Assembly: GCA_904394215.1 (NCBI GenBank) | Contig: CAJFNF010000002.1 | Coordinates: 25,146-89,145 of the forward strand | Source of the DNA: an uncultured Faecalibacterium sp. | GTDB lineage: Bacteria; Bacillota; Clostridia; Oscillospirales; Ruminococcaceae | Direction of reading: 5' to 3' | DNA length: 64,000 nt | In this document: positions 46,528-56,173 of the stretch, piece by piece | How the letters are laid out: the number at the start of each line of letters is the position of its first letter | How positions within the stretch are numbered: the first letter of the stretch is position 1 | Program-made: the position numbers and the translations under genes | The notes under the pieces: generated by a model | Database searches by the model: none | The model's input: the letters and a program-made list of their open reading frames with translations, nothing else | What the model was told of the DNA's origin: nothing

Positions 46528-47520
46528 AATCAGCACTTTGCCGCTGGTGGGACCCTTTTGCACCAGCTCCAGAGCCTGGCCAGCGGTATCCAGGGTAAAG
46601 GTGCGAGGATCGGTGGCGGGGACAATGTGGTTTTGCTCCACGATGCGGGTAATCTTTCGCAGCTGGGCCCCGCCGGCATGGACAAAGATAAACCGGTATT
46701 CCTTGCCCTGTCTGCGGGCGGCCCGGTCGTATTTGGCCCCCGCCGCTGTGAACAGCAGCCGCTTGGCGGCGCCGAAATGGTTCTTCAACGCAAAGGTTTT
46801 GTTGGGGCCGGTGCGCAGGCTCAGCACCCGCCCGCCCGGCTTGAGCACCGACAGTTCCCGCTGGAACTCCCCGGGCCCCAGAGCGTCGATGACGTAGTCC
46901 ACCCCCGAGAGAACCTCCCAGTAGTTTTCCTTTTGGTAGTCCAGATACCGCTCGGCCCCGGCAGCCAGGATGGACTCCCGGGCCCGGCTGTTGCCGGTGA
47001 CGATTACCCGCAGTCCCAAAGCTTTGGCGATGGGCACCGCCATCTGTCCAAAACTGCCCGACCCGCCGGGAATCAGCAGGGTGCTGCCGGGTTTGGCCTC
47101 CAGCTCCTCGGTGATGCCCTGCCAGGCGGTGAGGCCGGTGAGGGGGATGGCCGCAGCGGTGGTGAAGTCGTATCCTTGGGGCATGGGGGCCAGGGCGTTC
47201 TGGTCCACCGCCACATATTCGGCGAAGGCGCCGATTTTGGCCAAAGGCAGCCGGGTATAGACCTTGTCGCCCTTTTTAAAGCCGATGACCCGGCTGCCCA
47301 CCTGCTCCACCACCCCTGCGCACTCGTTGCCCAGGGTGAGAGGCATGGGGTAATCCTGGATCAGCTTCACGCTGCCGGTTAAAATCAGCAGCTCCAGCGG
47401 GTTGACCGCCGCAGCTTTTACCTTTACCAGCACCTCGGTGGAGCCGATGTCCGGCGTCGGAATCTCCCGCACCACCGGGCGAATCTCTTTTGCATATCGG
47501 TCGATCTGAACTGCCTTCAT
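46519..47520 (-). CDS. zinc-independent alcohol dehydrogenase/quinone oxidoreductase-like MDR protein
   Basis: MKAVQIDRYAKEI..LGNECAGVVEQVGSRV..LLIPGGSGSFGQMAVPIAKALGLRVIVTG. Confidence 0.87.
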   Translation of the reverse strand: MKAVQIDRYAKEIRPVVREIPTPDIGSTEVLVKVKAAAVNPLELLILTGSVKLIQDYPMPLTLGNECAGVVEQVGSRVIGFKKGDKVYTRLPLAKIGAFAEYVAVDQNALAPMPQGYDFTTAAAIPLTGLTAWQGITEELEAKPGSTLLIPGGSGSFGQMAVPIAKALGLRVIVTGNSRARESILAAGAERYLDYQKENYWEVLSGVDYVIDALGPGEFQRELSVLKPGGRVLSLRTGPNKTFALKNHFGAAKRLLFTAAGAKYDRAARRQGKEYRFIFVHAGGAQLRKITRIVEQNHIVPATDPRTFTLDTAGQALELVQKGPTSGKVLITF

Positions 47521-47667
47521 GGCAAGTCCTCCTTTTTGCACAGATGTAAAATTAAATGTTACAACATCGGGCAGTATACCACAGCGGATGTGTAATGTCA
47601 ATATTTACATCTGGCGTCCCAACAGCAGAAAGCCCGGCAGGCTCCACAAGGAACCGCCGGGCTGTTT

Positions 47668-48588
47668 TTATGGATGGGGGAGGGTTTCTTTGGCGCCGGC
47701 CTGGCGGCTGCGGAAGGCACTGGGGGAGCATCCCACCCGCTTTTTGAACAGCCGGGAAAAGGCAAAGGCATCTTCAAACCCCAGAGAGCTTGCCACCACC
47801 GCCACCGCATAGTCGGTGGAGGCCAGCATGGCCTCGGCCTTTTTCAGTTTCAGGTCGGTGAGGTATCCCTTGGGTCCCACGCCGTAGGATTCCCGGAATA
47901 CCCGGGTCAGGTAGTTGGGATGGACCCCGAACTGCCGGGCCACCTGCCGGATCTGAAGGGGTTCATAGTAGTTGACGTCCAGGTAGAGCTTGACTTCCTC
48001 GGCGATGGAGCCCCGGCGGGCGGTGTCCTGGTCCCGGCCGGTGTCGTAGAACAGCTGGGACAGGATGTACAAAGTCATGCTGTTGGCCAGCAGGTAATCG
48101 CTCACCGAGGCAGTGTTCAGGGGGAGCACCTCCTGGATGGTGGCGTAGTATTTCTCCACCGGCAGCCCTCGCAGGACATAGGTTTCCTCGGCCTGCTCCA
48201 TCAGCTCCAGCAGGTACTGCCGGGAGGTGATCCCCAAAAAGTTGATCCAGGTGTAGTGCCAGGGGTCCTCCTGGTCCGCCTCGTAATAGGTCACCGTCTC
48301 GGCGGGCACCAGAAAGGCGTCCCCGGCTCCCAAATGGAAGGTTTGGCCCGCCACTTCCAGCCGGCCTTTGCCGCTGAGGACAAAATGGATCATCTGGTAG
48401 GTCCGGAACTTGGGGCCGTAGTGCTGCCCCGGGGCGCACCACTCCTGCCCGGCGCTGTAAAAGGCCAGGTCGGAATGGGCTTTGAAGACGATGCTGTGCT
48501 TCGTCTCTTTGTACTCACGCATCTTTTCCATGGAACCAGTATACCAGAAAAAGTTTGTTTTTTCCATATCTTCTTTTGTTATTGCCAT
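47668..48588 (-). CDS. AraC-family regulator with cupin-type sensor domain
   Basis: FHLGAGDAFLVPAETVTYYEAD cupin; IRQVARQFGVHPNYLTRVFRESYGVGPKGYLTDLKLKKAEAML..SSLGFEDAFAFSRLFKKRVG. Confidence 0.9.
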   Translation of the reverse strand: MAITKEDMEKTNFFWYTGSMEKMREYKETKHSIVFKAHSDLAFYSAGQEWCAPGQHYGPKFRTYQMIHFVLSGKGRLEVAGQTFHLGAGDAFLVPAETVTYYEADQEDPWHYTWINFLGITSRQYLLELMEQAEETYVLRGLPVEKYYATIQEVLPLNTASVSDYLLANSMTLYILSQLFYDTGRDQDTARRGSIAEEVKLYLDVNYYEPLQIRQVARQFGVHPNYLTRVFRESYGVGPKGYLTDLKLKKAEAMLASTDYAVAVVASSLGFEDAFAFSRLFKKRVGCSPSAFRSRQAGAKETLPHP

Positions 48589-48663
48589 GTAAAAAGGGCC
48601 GGTTTCCGTGTTAAATAATAAGCGCAGACAACAAAAACAACCCGAGAGGAGGAATGAGGGTCC

Positions 48664-50001
48664 ATGGCAAAAACACGCCGTCAGGGATTCCATCTGGAGC
48701 CCCCCGCCGGCCTTCTCAATGACCCCAACGGCCTGGTGTGGTACCGCGGCAGCTACTATGTTTACTTTCAGTGGAACAAGTTTGAAAAGAACCACTCCTA
48801 TAAAGAGTGGGGGAGCTTTTCCTCAGAAGATCTGGTTCACTGGCAGTTCCAGGGCAGTGCCCTGGTGCCCGACCAGACCTACGACCAAAACGGGGTATAT
48901 TCGGGCAGCGGGATGGAAATCGGCGGCAAACTCTGCCTCTACTACACCGGCAACCACAAGGAAAATGGCTGCCGCACCAGCCGCCAGTGCCTGGCCGTCA
49001 CCGAGGACGGCCGCCACTACCTGAAGCTGGGCCCGGTGCTGGAAACACCGGAGGGCTACACCCCCCATTTCCGGGACCCGGATGTATTCCAGGCGGAAAA
49101 CGGCCTCTATTACATGGTGATCGGCGCCCAGCGGTCGAATGGCCGGGGGGCTTTGGCCCTGGCCCGCAGCCGGGACGGACAAACCTGGGACTATCTCCAC
49201 CCTCTGGCTTACAGCCAGCAGTATGAGATGGTCGAATGTCCGGATTTGTTTTTGCTGGATGGGCAGTACGTGCTGCTCTACTGCCCCCAGGCCCGGAACA
49301 ACGAGACAGACGCCTGCCTGTCCAGCTATTCGGCCTACAAGCCGGTGGACTTTGACCCTGAAACCGGCCTTCTCTCCCCGGAGGACGCCGACCTGGACCA
49401 GGGCCTCACCGTCACCGACGGAGGCTTCGACTTTTACTCCCCCCAGACCTTCACCGACGGCAAAGGGCGGCGGATTCTTTTCGCCTGGATGTCCCGGATG
49501 GAGGAAGCGGAAGAGGCCGCCTTTTCGGCGGGGGAGCCCTCGGTCCACTGCCTGACCATGCCGAGGGTGCTTCACTGGCGGGAGGGCCGCCTCTGGCAGG
49601 CGCCCCCCGAAGAGCTCTACAGCCTGCTGGGCGATCCCATCCAGCCCGAAGCATTGGCCAGCCGGACCTTCTGGCTGGGTATCGAGGGGCTGCCGGGGGA
49701 TAGGCCCTTCTCCCTGGCCCTCCATGGCGGGGAGGCGGCGGTGGCTTTTGATCCGGCGGCAAAGACCCTCACTTTGACCCGGACCGCCTGGCTCACCGGC
49801 CGGCCGGAAACCAAAACCTGCCCTCTGGACCAGCTGAACCGGCTGGAACTCTGGAGCGACCGCTCCAGTCTGGAAGTGTTCATCAACGGGGGAAGCCTGG
49901 TGCTCTCCGCCCGGATTGACCCCGCCAGCGAGACGCTGGGCCTGGACGTCCGGGGCGCGGACGGCTGCGGCATCACCCTGCGCCCCATCCACTGCATCTG
50001 A
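48664..50001 (+). CDS. GH32 sucrose-6-phosphate hydrolase
   Basis: FHLEPPAGLLNDPNGLVWY, FRDPDVF; divergent from AraC regulator and upstream of PTS. Confidence 0.92.
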   Translation: MAKTRRQGFHLEPPAGLLNDPNGLVWYRGSYYVYFQWNKFEKNHSYKEWGSFSSEDLVHWQFQGSALVPDQTYDQNGVYSGSGMEIGGKLCLYYTGNHKENGCRTSRQCLAVTEDGRHYLKLGPVLETPEGYTPHFRDPDVFQAENGLYYMVIGAQRSNGRGALALARSRDGQTWDYLHPLAYSQQYEMVECPDLFLLDGQYVLLYCPQARNNETDACLSSYSAYKPVDFDPETGLLSPEDADLDQGLTVTDGGFDFYSPQTFTDGKGRRILFAWMSRMEEAEEAAFSAGEPSVHCLTMPRVLHWREGRLWQAPPEELYSLLGDPIQPEALASRTFWLGIEGLPGDRPFSLALHGGEAAVAFDPAAKTLTLTRTAWLTGRPETKTCPLDQLNRLELWSDRSSLEVFINGGSLVLSARIDPASETLGLDVRGADGCGITLRPIHCI

Positions 50002-50022
50002 TTTTACAAAGGAGGAACCATC

Positions 50023-51426
50023 ATGTCCGACAAAGAACTGGCCGCCGCCATCATCGACAAGGTGGGCGGCAAAGGCAACATCGTCTCAGTCCGCCACTGC
50101 GCCACCCGCCTGCGGCTCATCGTCACCGACAAGGAAAAGATCGACACCAAGGCGGTGGAAGCCCTGGACAACGTGAAAGGCTCGTTTTTCAACGCAGGCC
50201 AGTACCAGATTATCCTGGGCACCGGCCTGGTGAACCGCATCTATGATGAAGCGGTCAAGCTGGTGGGCCACGCCGATGCAGCAGAACCCGCCGCCGACCA
50301 GCCCCAGCAGAAGCCGGTCTACGGCAACGCCTTCCAGCGGGCGGTGCGGATGTTCTCGGACGTGTTCGTTCCCATCATCCCGGTGCTGGTGGCCACCGGC
50401 CTGTTCATGGGCCTGCGGGGCCTGCTGACCCAGGAGGCAGTCCTGAATGTCTTCGGGCTCACTGCCTCCGACGTCCCCGCCGAACTGCTGACCTTCACCC
50501 AGATCCTCACCGACACTGCCTTTTCCTTCCTGCCCGCTCTGGTCTGCTGGTCCACCTTCCGCAACTTCGGCGGCAGCCCGGTGATCGGCATCGTCCTGGG
50601 CCTGATGTTGGTGAACCCCAGCCTTCCCAGCGCCTACGATGTGGGCTCCGGCGCTGCCGAACCCCTGACTTTCTTCGGTTTCCTGTCGGTGTCGGGCTAT
50701 CAGGGCTCGGTGCTGCCCGCCTTCGCCACCGGCATCCTGGCCTCCAAGTTTGAACAGTGGCTCCGCAAGCACGTCCCCGATGCCGTTGACCTGATCGTCA
50801 CTCCCTTCCTGACCATGCTGTTCGGCATCGTCATCGCCCTGTTTGCCATCGGACCCATCCTCCACGCAGTGGAGCAGGTGATCCTGGTGGTGGTGGAGAA
50901 TGTCATCTTCCTGCCCTTTGGCATCGGCGGCTTCCTGTACGGCTGCTTCGGCCAGCTGCTGGGCATCTTCGGCATCCACCATATCCTCAACTTCCTGGAG
51001 ATCAGCATGCTGGCCCAGGACGGCTGGAACTATCTGAACCCCATCGGCACCTGCGGCAACGTGGCCCAGGCCGGCGCTGTCCTGGCTGTGGCCATCAAGG
51101 CCGCTTCCAACAAGACCAAGCAGGTGGCTTATCCCTCCTGCCTCAGCGCCCTGCTGGGCATCACCGAGCCCGCCGTCTTCGGCGTCAACCTGAAGTTCGT
51201 CAAGCCCTACATCATGGCCCTGATCGCCGGCGGCGTGGGTGGTTTCCTGGCCTCCATCATTGGCCTGCGGGCCACCGGCATGTCCATCACCGGCATCCCC
51301 GGCACCCTGCTCTATCTGAATGAGCAGCTGCCCTGGTACATCATCGTCAACCTGATTTCCTTTGGTGTGGCTTTTGGCCTCACCTGGCTGTTCGGCTTCA
51401 ACACCAAGATGGAACAGCAGCAGTAA
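50023..51426 (+). CDS. sucrose-type PTS transporter IIBC
   Basis: IIDKVGGKGNIVSVRHCATRLRLIVTDKEKI, ALLGITEPAVFGVNLKFVKPYI; no IIA domain. Confidence 0.92.
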   Translation: MSDKELAAAIIDKVGGKGNIVSVRHCATRLRLIVTDKEKIDTKAVEALDNVKGSFFNAGQYQIILGTGLVNRIYDEAVKLVGHADAAEPAADQPQQKPVYGNAFQRAVRMFSDVFVPIIPVLVATGLFMGLRGLLTQEAVLNVFGLTASDVPAELLTFTQILTDTAFSFLPALVCWSTFRNFGGSPVIGIVLGLMLVNPSLPSAYDVGSGAAEPLTFFGFLSVSGYQGSVLPAFATGILASKFEQWLRKHVPDAVDLIVTPFLTMLFGIVIALFAIGPILHAVEQVILVVVENVIFLPFGIGGFLYGCFGQLLGIFGIHHILNFLEISMLAQDGWNYLNPIGTCGNVAQAGAVLAVAIKAASNKTKQVAYPSCLSALLGITEPAVFGVNLKFVKPYIMALIAGGVGGFLASIIGLRATGMSITGIPGTLLYLNEQLPWYIIVNLISFGVAFGLTWLFGFNTKMEQQQ

Positions 51427-51530
51427 CACGCGTTTTCCTTCATTCATTTTTCCAGGCAGAGGCGGCAGCGCCGGGCCGGTGCAATGTCCCGGCGGCGCGG
51501 GCCGCCTTTGCCTGTTCAGGAGGTTGTATC

Positions 51531-53726
51531 ATGCAGACCCCGCAGATTTTCTTTGACGACGCCCTTCATGCTGCCCATCTCACCAACGGCATCATCAGTT
51601 ATATCATCCAGGTGGTGGATGGCCGGTACCTGATCCACCGGTATTTTGGCCCCGCCCTCCGCAGCTGGCATGGCGGCGGCCAGCCGGTCTATTACAAGCG
51701 CGGCTACAACACCTGCCACGATGACTGCACCGTCCCCAATGTTTCCTTTGACGACTTTCCCTTTGAGTATCCTGCCCGCAGCCGGGGGGATTTCCGGATT
51801 CCCGCCATCGAAGTGGAGGCCGGCGGCGTTTGCCACACCCAGCTGGACTTTGTGTCCTGGCGGGCGCTGGATCGGAAACCCGCCCTGGAAGGCCTGCCCG
51901 CCACCTTTGGCGCCCCCGGTGAAACTGCCACCCTGGAAGTCACCCTGGCCGACTCCGCCGCCGGCCTGACGGTGCGGCTCTATTACACCCTGTTTGCCGG
52001 GCTGGGGATTGTGGCCCGGCACCAAGTGGCCGAGAATACCGGCCACCGCCCCCTGATCCTCCGCAATTTCCAAAGTGCCTCCCTGGAACTGCCCGCCCAG
52101 CCCTGGCAGATGCTGATCCTCTACGGCACCCACGCCAAAGAGGCCAACCTGCAGCGGTTTCCGCTCCATCACGGCGTCCAGCGGATTGAGAGTGTCCGGG
52201 GTTCCAGCAGCCCCCAGCACCAGCCCTTCTTTGCCCTGGCTGCCCCCGCCGCCGCCGCTGACCGGGGCCTTGTCATCGGCTTTCACCTGGTCTACAGCGG
52301 GAACTTCCTGGCCCAGGCGGAGCTGGACCAGTTCAGGATGGTCCGGGCCCAGATCGGGATTCACCCCGATGGCTTTGCCTGGCAGCTGGAGCCGGGGGAG
52401 AAGTTCACCACCCCCGAGGCCATCCTCAACTGCACCGCCGGCGGCCTCAACGGCCTGCGGCAGAGCTTCCACACCCTCTACCTCCACCACCTGATGCCGC
52501 CCCGGTTCGCCGGGGTGGAGCGGCCGGTGCTGCTGAACTCCTGGGAGTCCATGTACTACGATGTTACCCTCTCCAAAATCGAGCGCCAGGCCGAGCTGGC
52601 CCGGCAGCTGGGGGTGGAGCTCTTTGTGCTGGATGACGGCTGGTTCCGCAAGGGCAATTCCAGCCGTGATTCCATGGGAGACTGGCGGTGCAACCTCCGC
52701 AAACTGCCCGGCGGCATCCCGGCGGCGGCCCGGATCATCCACAGCAAGGGGATGAAGTTTGGCCTGTGGTTCGAGCCGGAGGCGGTGACCCCCGACAGCG
52801 AACTGTTCCAGACCCATCCCGACTGGGTCCTGCAGACCCCGGGCTATCCCATGACCCAGGGCCGCCACGAATACCTGCTGGATCTGTCCCGGCCCGAGGT
52901 GGTAGACTACCTCTTCGGTGTGCTGGACAGCTACCTTCAGAAATGCGGCATCGACTACATCAAGTGGGATATGAACCGGCCCCTCACCGATTTCTGTTCC
53001 ATGGCCCCCGGGGCCCGGCAAGGGGAGACCGCCCACCGCTATGTGCTGGGGCTGTACCGGCTGCTGGACCGGATCACCACCGTCTATCCGCGGCTGCTGA
53101 TTGAGGGGTGTTCCAGCGGCGGGGCCCGGTTTGACCCGGGGATGCTCTATTATGTGGGCCAGAACTGGACCAGCGACAACACCGACGGCCACGACCGGCT
53201 GGCCATCCAGGCGGGGTACAGCCTGCTGTATCCGCCGGTGGCCATGGGGGCCCATATCAGCATCACCCCCAATCACCAGACCGGCCGCACCACCCCGCTG
53301 GATACCCGCTGGCAGGCGGCCCGGCTGTTCAATCTCGGCTATGAGCTGGATTTGACCCTCCTCACCCAACCGGAGCGCCAGGAAATCGCCCGGCAAATTG
53401 CCCAGCGGAAAGCCGAGCGCCGCTGGGTGCAGTCCAGCCGGTTTTTCACCCTGGAGCTGCCGGGGCCCTATGCCGGATGGGCCGCCCTGGCCGAAGACGG
53501 CAGCCGGTGCCTGGTGCAGGTGTTCCAGACCCGGTATGACCCGCTCTATTGTCACACCTCGGTGAAGCTGTCTTTCCTGGAACAAGGCGCACTCTACCGG
53601 GACGCTGCCTCGGGGCAGCTCTATGGCGGGGACGAGCTGGCCCATCTGGGCCTGATGGCGCCTCTCGCCAAACAGGATGATGCTGCTTTTGTCTGGGAGC
53701 TGGTGCGGGAAGCCAGCGAATCATAA
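51531..53726 (+). CDS. GH36 alpha-galactosidase
   Basis: LFVLDDGWF, IDYIKWDMNRPLTDFCS, LIEGCSSGGARFDPGMLYY, WTSDNTDGHDRL. Confidence 0.94.
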   Translation: MQTPQIFFDDALHAAHLTNGIISYIIQVVDGRYLIHRYFGPALRSWHGGGQPVYYKRGYNTCHDDCTVPNVSFDDFPFEYPARSRGDFRIPAIEVEAGGVCHTQLDFVSWRALDRKPALEGLPATFGAPGETATLEVTLADSAAGLTVRLYYTLFAGLGIVARHQVAENTGHRPLILRNFQSASLELPAQPWQMLILYGTHAKEANLQRFPLHHGVQRIESVRGSSSPQHQPFFALAAPAAAADRGLVIGFHLVYSGNFLAQAELDQFRMVRAQIGIHPDGFAWQLEPGEKFTTPEAILNCTAGGLNGLRQSFHTLYLHHLMPPRFAGVERPVLLNSWESMYYDVTLSKIERQAELARQLGVELFVLDDGWFRKGNSSRDSMGDWRCNLRKLPGGIPAAARIIHSKGMKFGLWFEPEAVTPDSELFQTHPDWVLQTPGYPMTQGRHEYLLDLSRPEVVDYLFGVLDSYLQKCGIDYIKWDMNRPLTDFCSMAPGARQGETAHRYVLGLYRLLDRITTVYPRLLIEGCSSGGARFDPGMLYYVGQNWTSDNTDGHDRLAIQAGYSLLYPPVAMGAHISITPNHQTGRTTPLDTRWQAARLFNLGYELDLTLLTQPERQEIARQIAQRKAERRWVQSSRFFTLELPGPYAGWAALAEDGSRCLVQVFQTRYDPLYCHTSVKLSFLEQGALYRDAASGQLYGGDELAHLGLMAPLAKQDDAAFVWELVREASES

Positions 53727-53730
53727 ACAG

Positions 53731-53773
53731 AGCCGCCGTACCGGGGTGATTTCCCAGGTGCGGCGGCTTTTTA
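53731..53773 (+). terminator. intrinsic terminator
   Basis: agccgccgtacc..ggtgcggcggctttttat. Confidence 0.85.
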
Positions 53774-54028
53774 TGGCAGGACCAAAGCCGCACAGCCGGG
53801 CAAGTGGCTGGAAAGAAAACCACTGAGCGCCCGTTCAAGTTTTGCATTCATCACATGACATTTGAAGCGCAAACCATCTGATACCCATGATGTGATGGAC
53901 GCTGATACTCTTTCACCCATGAATCTCTGACCCTCACTTTTTTATTTGCGCAGGCCCCGGGTGCACCGGCAAATCAACCCTGCTGCAGTTGGCAGTGAAA
54001 AAACTGCTCCAAAGCATGGTTTGAATGG

Positions 54029-54058
54029 ATTGCGCTGCAGAGCGCAATTTGTTATAAT
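54029..54058 (+). promoter_or_regulatory. promoter with overlapping palindromic operator upstream of the sigma-factor operon
   Basis: attgcgct-gcag-agcgcaat inverted repeat directly followed by ttgTTATAAT. Confidence 0.55.
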
Positions 54059-54217
54059 TGCACAAAAAGATGGATTTATTGTGAAAAATAATGGATTCAA
54101 AAATTCTTACAACCTGCCGGCACACCTGGTCGTTCTATAGATAGGAGGAATGGTCCGAATGAAATCATCAGAACGGCCAACGAGGTTTTCAGTCCGTAAA
54201 AGGAGGCAACAGGAAAA

Positions 54218-56155
54218 ATGGATCAATCCGATTACAATATCCCGGAGCTGGTTTTAAAGGCAAAGAGCGGCGATCAACAAGCCATGGAACAGCTGTACGA
54301 AATGACCTACAGCAGGGTCTATTGCACGATTCGGGTTATGGTCAAGGATGAGCAGGAGACTCTGGATCTGCTGCAGGACAGCTACATCAAAGCATTCAAG
54401 CATCTGAACCAGTTTGAAGGCACGGAAAAATTTCTACCCTGGATACAGCAGATCGCCCGAAATACAGCGAAAGACTGGCTGAAAAAGAAACATCCGGCTT
54501 TCTTTGCGGATCTGAGGAGCGAAAAGAAAACCGAATGGGAAAGCCCGGCGGAAGAACAGATCATGGATGTCAATGATGGAAACTGGCCGGAGAAGGTTTT
54601 GGACCGGGAGGAAACCGCCCGCCTGATCCGGAAAATTCTGGACGGCCTGCCGGAAGACCAAAGAGTTGTCATCGAGATGTTTTATTATGAGAAGTTGTCT
54701 GTCAAACAGATTGCTCTGGCGCTGGGTCTCTCAGAGAGCGCCGTCAAAAGCCGGCTTTTTTACGGCCGGCGAAAGATCGAGACAAAGGTTTTGGCATTGG
54801 AGAAGAAGGGTACCAGGCTCTATGGTCTTGCTCCGATTCCCTTCCTGCTCTGGCTGCTGCGCTGCCAGGAGGACGGGAATGTTCTTCCCAACAGGGATTT
54901 GCTCCGCCAGATCCTGGCAAAAACCACTGCCGGGGCAGATGCTGCGGCGGCCCGCACCGCAGCATCCGGCACCACCGGGGCCAAAACAGCCGGAAGTGGT
55001 GCGGCAGTCAAAGCCGGTTTGGGAGCAGTCAAACTGGGGGTAATTGCACTGGCTGCCGCCGCTGGCGTTGGCCTGGGGGCGTATGGGTTCAGCCATTTGG
55101 CCCGGGGGGAAGTGCCGCAGCCTGCTTCGATGGCTGGGGTATCTTCCATCGTTCAGGATACTGCGGCAGGTTCAGCCCCTTTGGTTACCGAGGCAGCAAA
55201 AGACCCGGTGGAGCAGGCACTGGAAGCGTACAAAACGATTCTCTCTCAGGCGGATAGCTACACCTATACCCAGGATTCTGTAACCCCCACCGGGCGCTAT
55301 CAGTATGCCCTGGTGCAGCTGGAGCCGGAAGACCCGGTGCCCACCTTGCTGCTCTCCCAGGAAACCGAAGAATATCTGTGGTTCATCCGGGTCTTCCAGT
55401 ATGACCCGGAAAGCGGAACGGTCCTGGAACCGCCCGAGAGCCTGACCGAAGGGGTGGCAGAGATCGGCGGTTATCGGGGCGGCTTGGGTCAGATGGCAGA
55501 TGGACGGGGGCTGCGCACCATCTCGGTCAGCGGCGGCACCGGGGCCACCGTCATTGACCGGATTACCCTGGAAGGGGAGCACCTGGTCACTATTACTGCC
55601 TGGGGTGGGAGCTTTGCCAATACGATCCCCGAGGAATTTTCCTTTGTGGAAATCCAGTGGCACGATGGAAGCGACACCGCCCCACTGGACCGCTGGCCCG
55701 ATTCTGACGAAACTTCCGGCGGAGAAAACGGAACAGAAACCAGTTCCTCCCAGGCAGCTGCTTCGCAGCCCGGCGCTGCGGCGCCGTCGCTTCCGGAGGA
55801 CGGGGACCGGATTGTTTTTACAGGGACGGTGGACAGCTACAGCTATCAGGAGGTAGTCGCCCTCCAGGGCTGCCCGGACCCCAACGCACCCTGGACCGAC
55901 ACCACCCAGACATTCCGGCTCATTGTGCTGGATACGCCGCAGGTCATGGAGTTGGAGACGGGAGATCCGTCCCCTGCCTCCCGGGCACGAAGCGGGGAAG
56001 TCCGTCTGATCGATGTTTCTCTTGCTGAAGGGCTGGAATCCTTCGACGGCCAGCATTTGACCTTCAGCATCGACCCGGAGGAAACCTATTGGCCCAGCGA
56101 TGCCTCCATGCCGGTGGGCCAGCCGTCCACCCGGGACGTTCATATCCTGAACTGA
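54218..56155 (+). CDS. ECF-type sigma factor fused to TM segment and extracytoplasmic domain
   Basis: Sigma region 2 EQLYEMTYSRVYCTIRVMVKDEQETLDLLQDSYIKAFKHLNQFEG; region 4 LPEDQRVVIEMFYYEKLSVKQIALALGLSESAVKSRLFYGRRKI; TM VKLGVIALAAAAGVGLGAYGF; about 350 aa C-terminal extension. Confidence 0.9.
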   Translation: MDQSDYNIPELVLKAKSGDQQAMEQLYEMTYSRVYCTIRVMVKDEQETLDLLQDSYIKAFKHLNQFEGTEKFLPWIQQIARNTAKDWLKKKHPAFFADLRSEKKTEWESPAEEQIMDVNDGNWPEKVLDREETARLIRKILDGLPEDQRVVIEMFYYEKLSVKQIALALGLSESAVKSRLFYGRRKIETKVLALEKKGTRLYGLAPIPFLLWLLRCQEDGNVLPNRDLLRQILAKTTAGADAAAARTAASGTTGAKTAGSGAAVKAGLGAVKLGVIALAAAAGVGLGAYGFSHLARGEVPQPASMAGVSSIVQDTAAGSAPLVTEAAKDPVEQALEAYKTILSQADSYTYTQDSVTPTGRYQYALVQLEPEDPVPTLLLSQETEEYLWFIRVFQYDPESGTVLEPPESLTEGVAEIGGYRGGLGQMADGRGLRTISVSGGTGATVIDRITLEGEHLVTITAWGGSFANTIPEEFSFVEIQWHDGSDTAPLDRWPDSDETSGGENGTETSSSQAAASQPGAAAPSLPEDGDRIVFTGTVDSYSYQEVVALQGCPDPNAPWTDTTQTFRLIVLDTPQVMELETGDPSPASRARSGEVRLIDVSLAEGLESFDGQHLTFSIDPEETYWPSDASMPVGQPSTRDVHILN

Positions 56156-56173
56156 AACGGAAGGAGAGAGACC

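Noticed and set aside
51516-53645. 709-aa minus ORF
   Set aside because: Shadow of the GH36 alpha-galactosidase.
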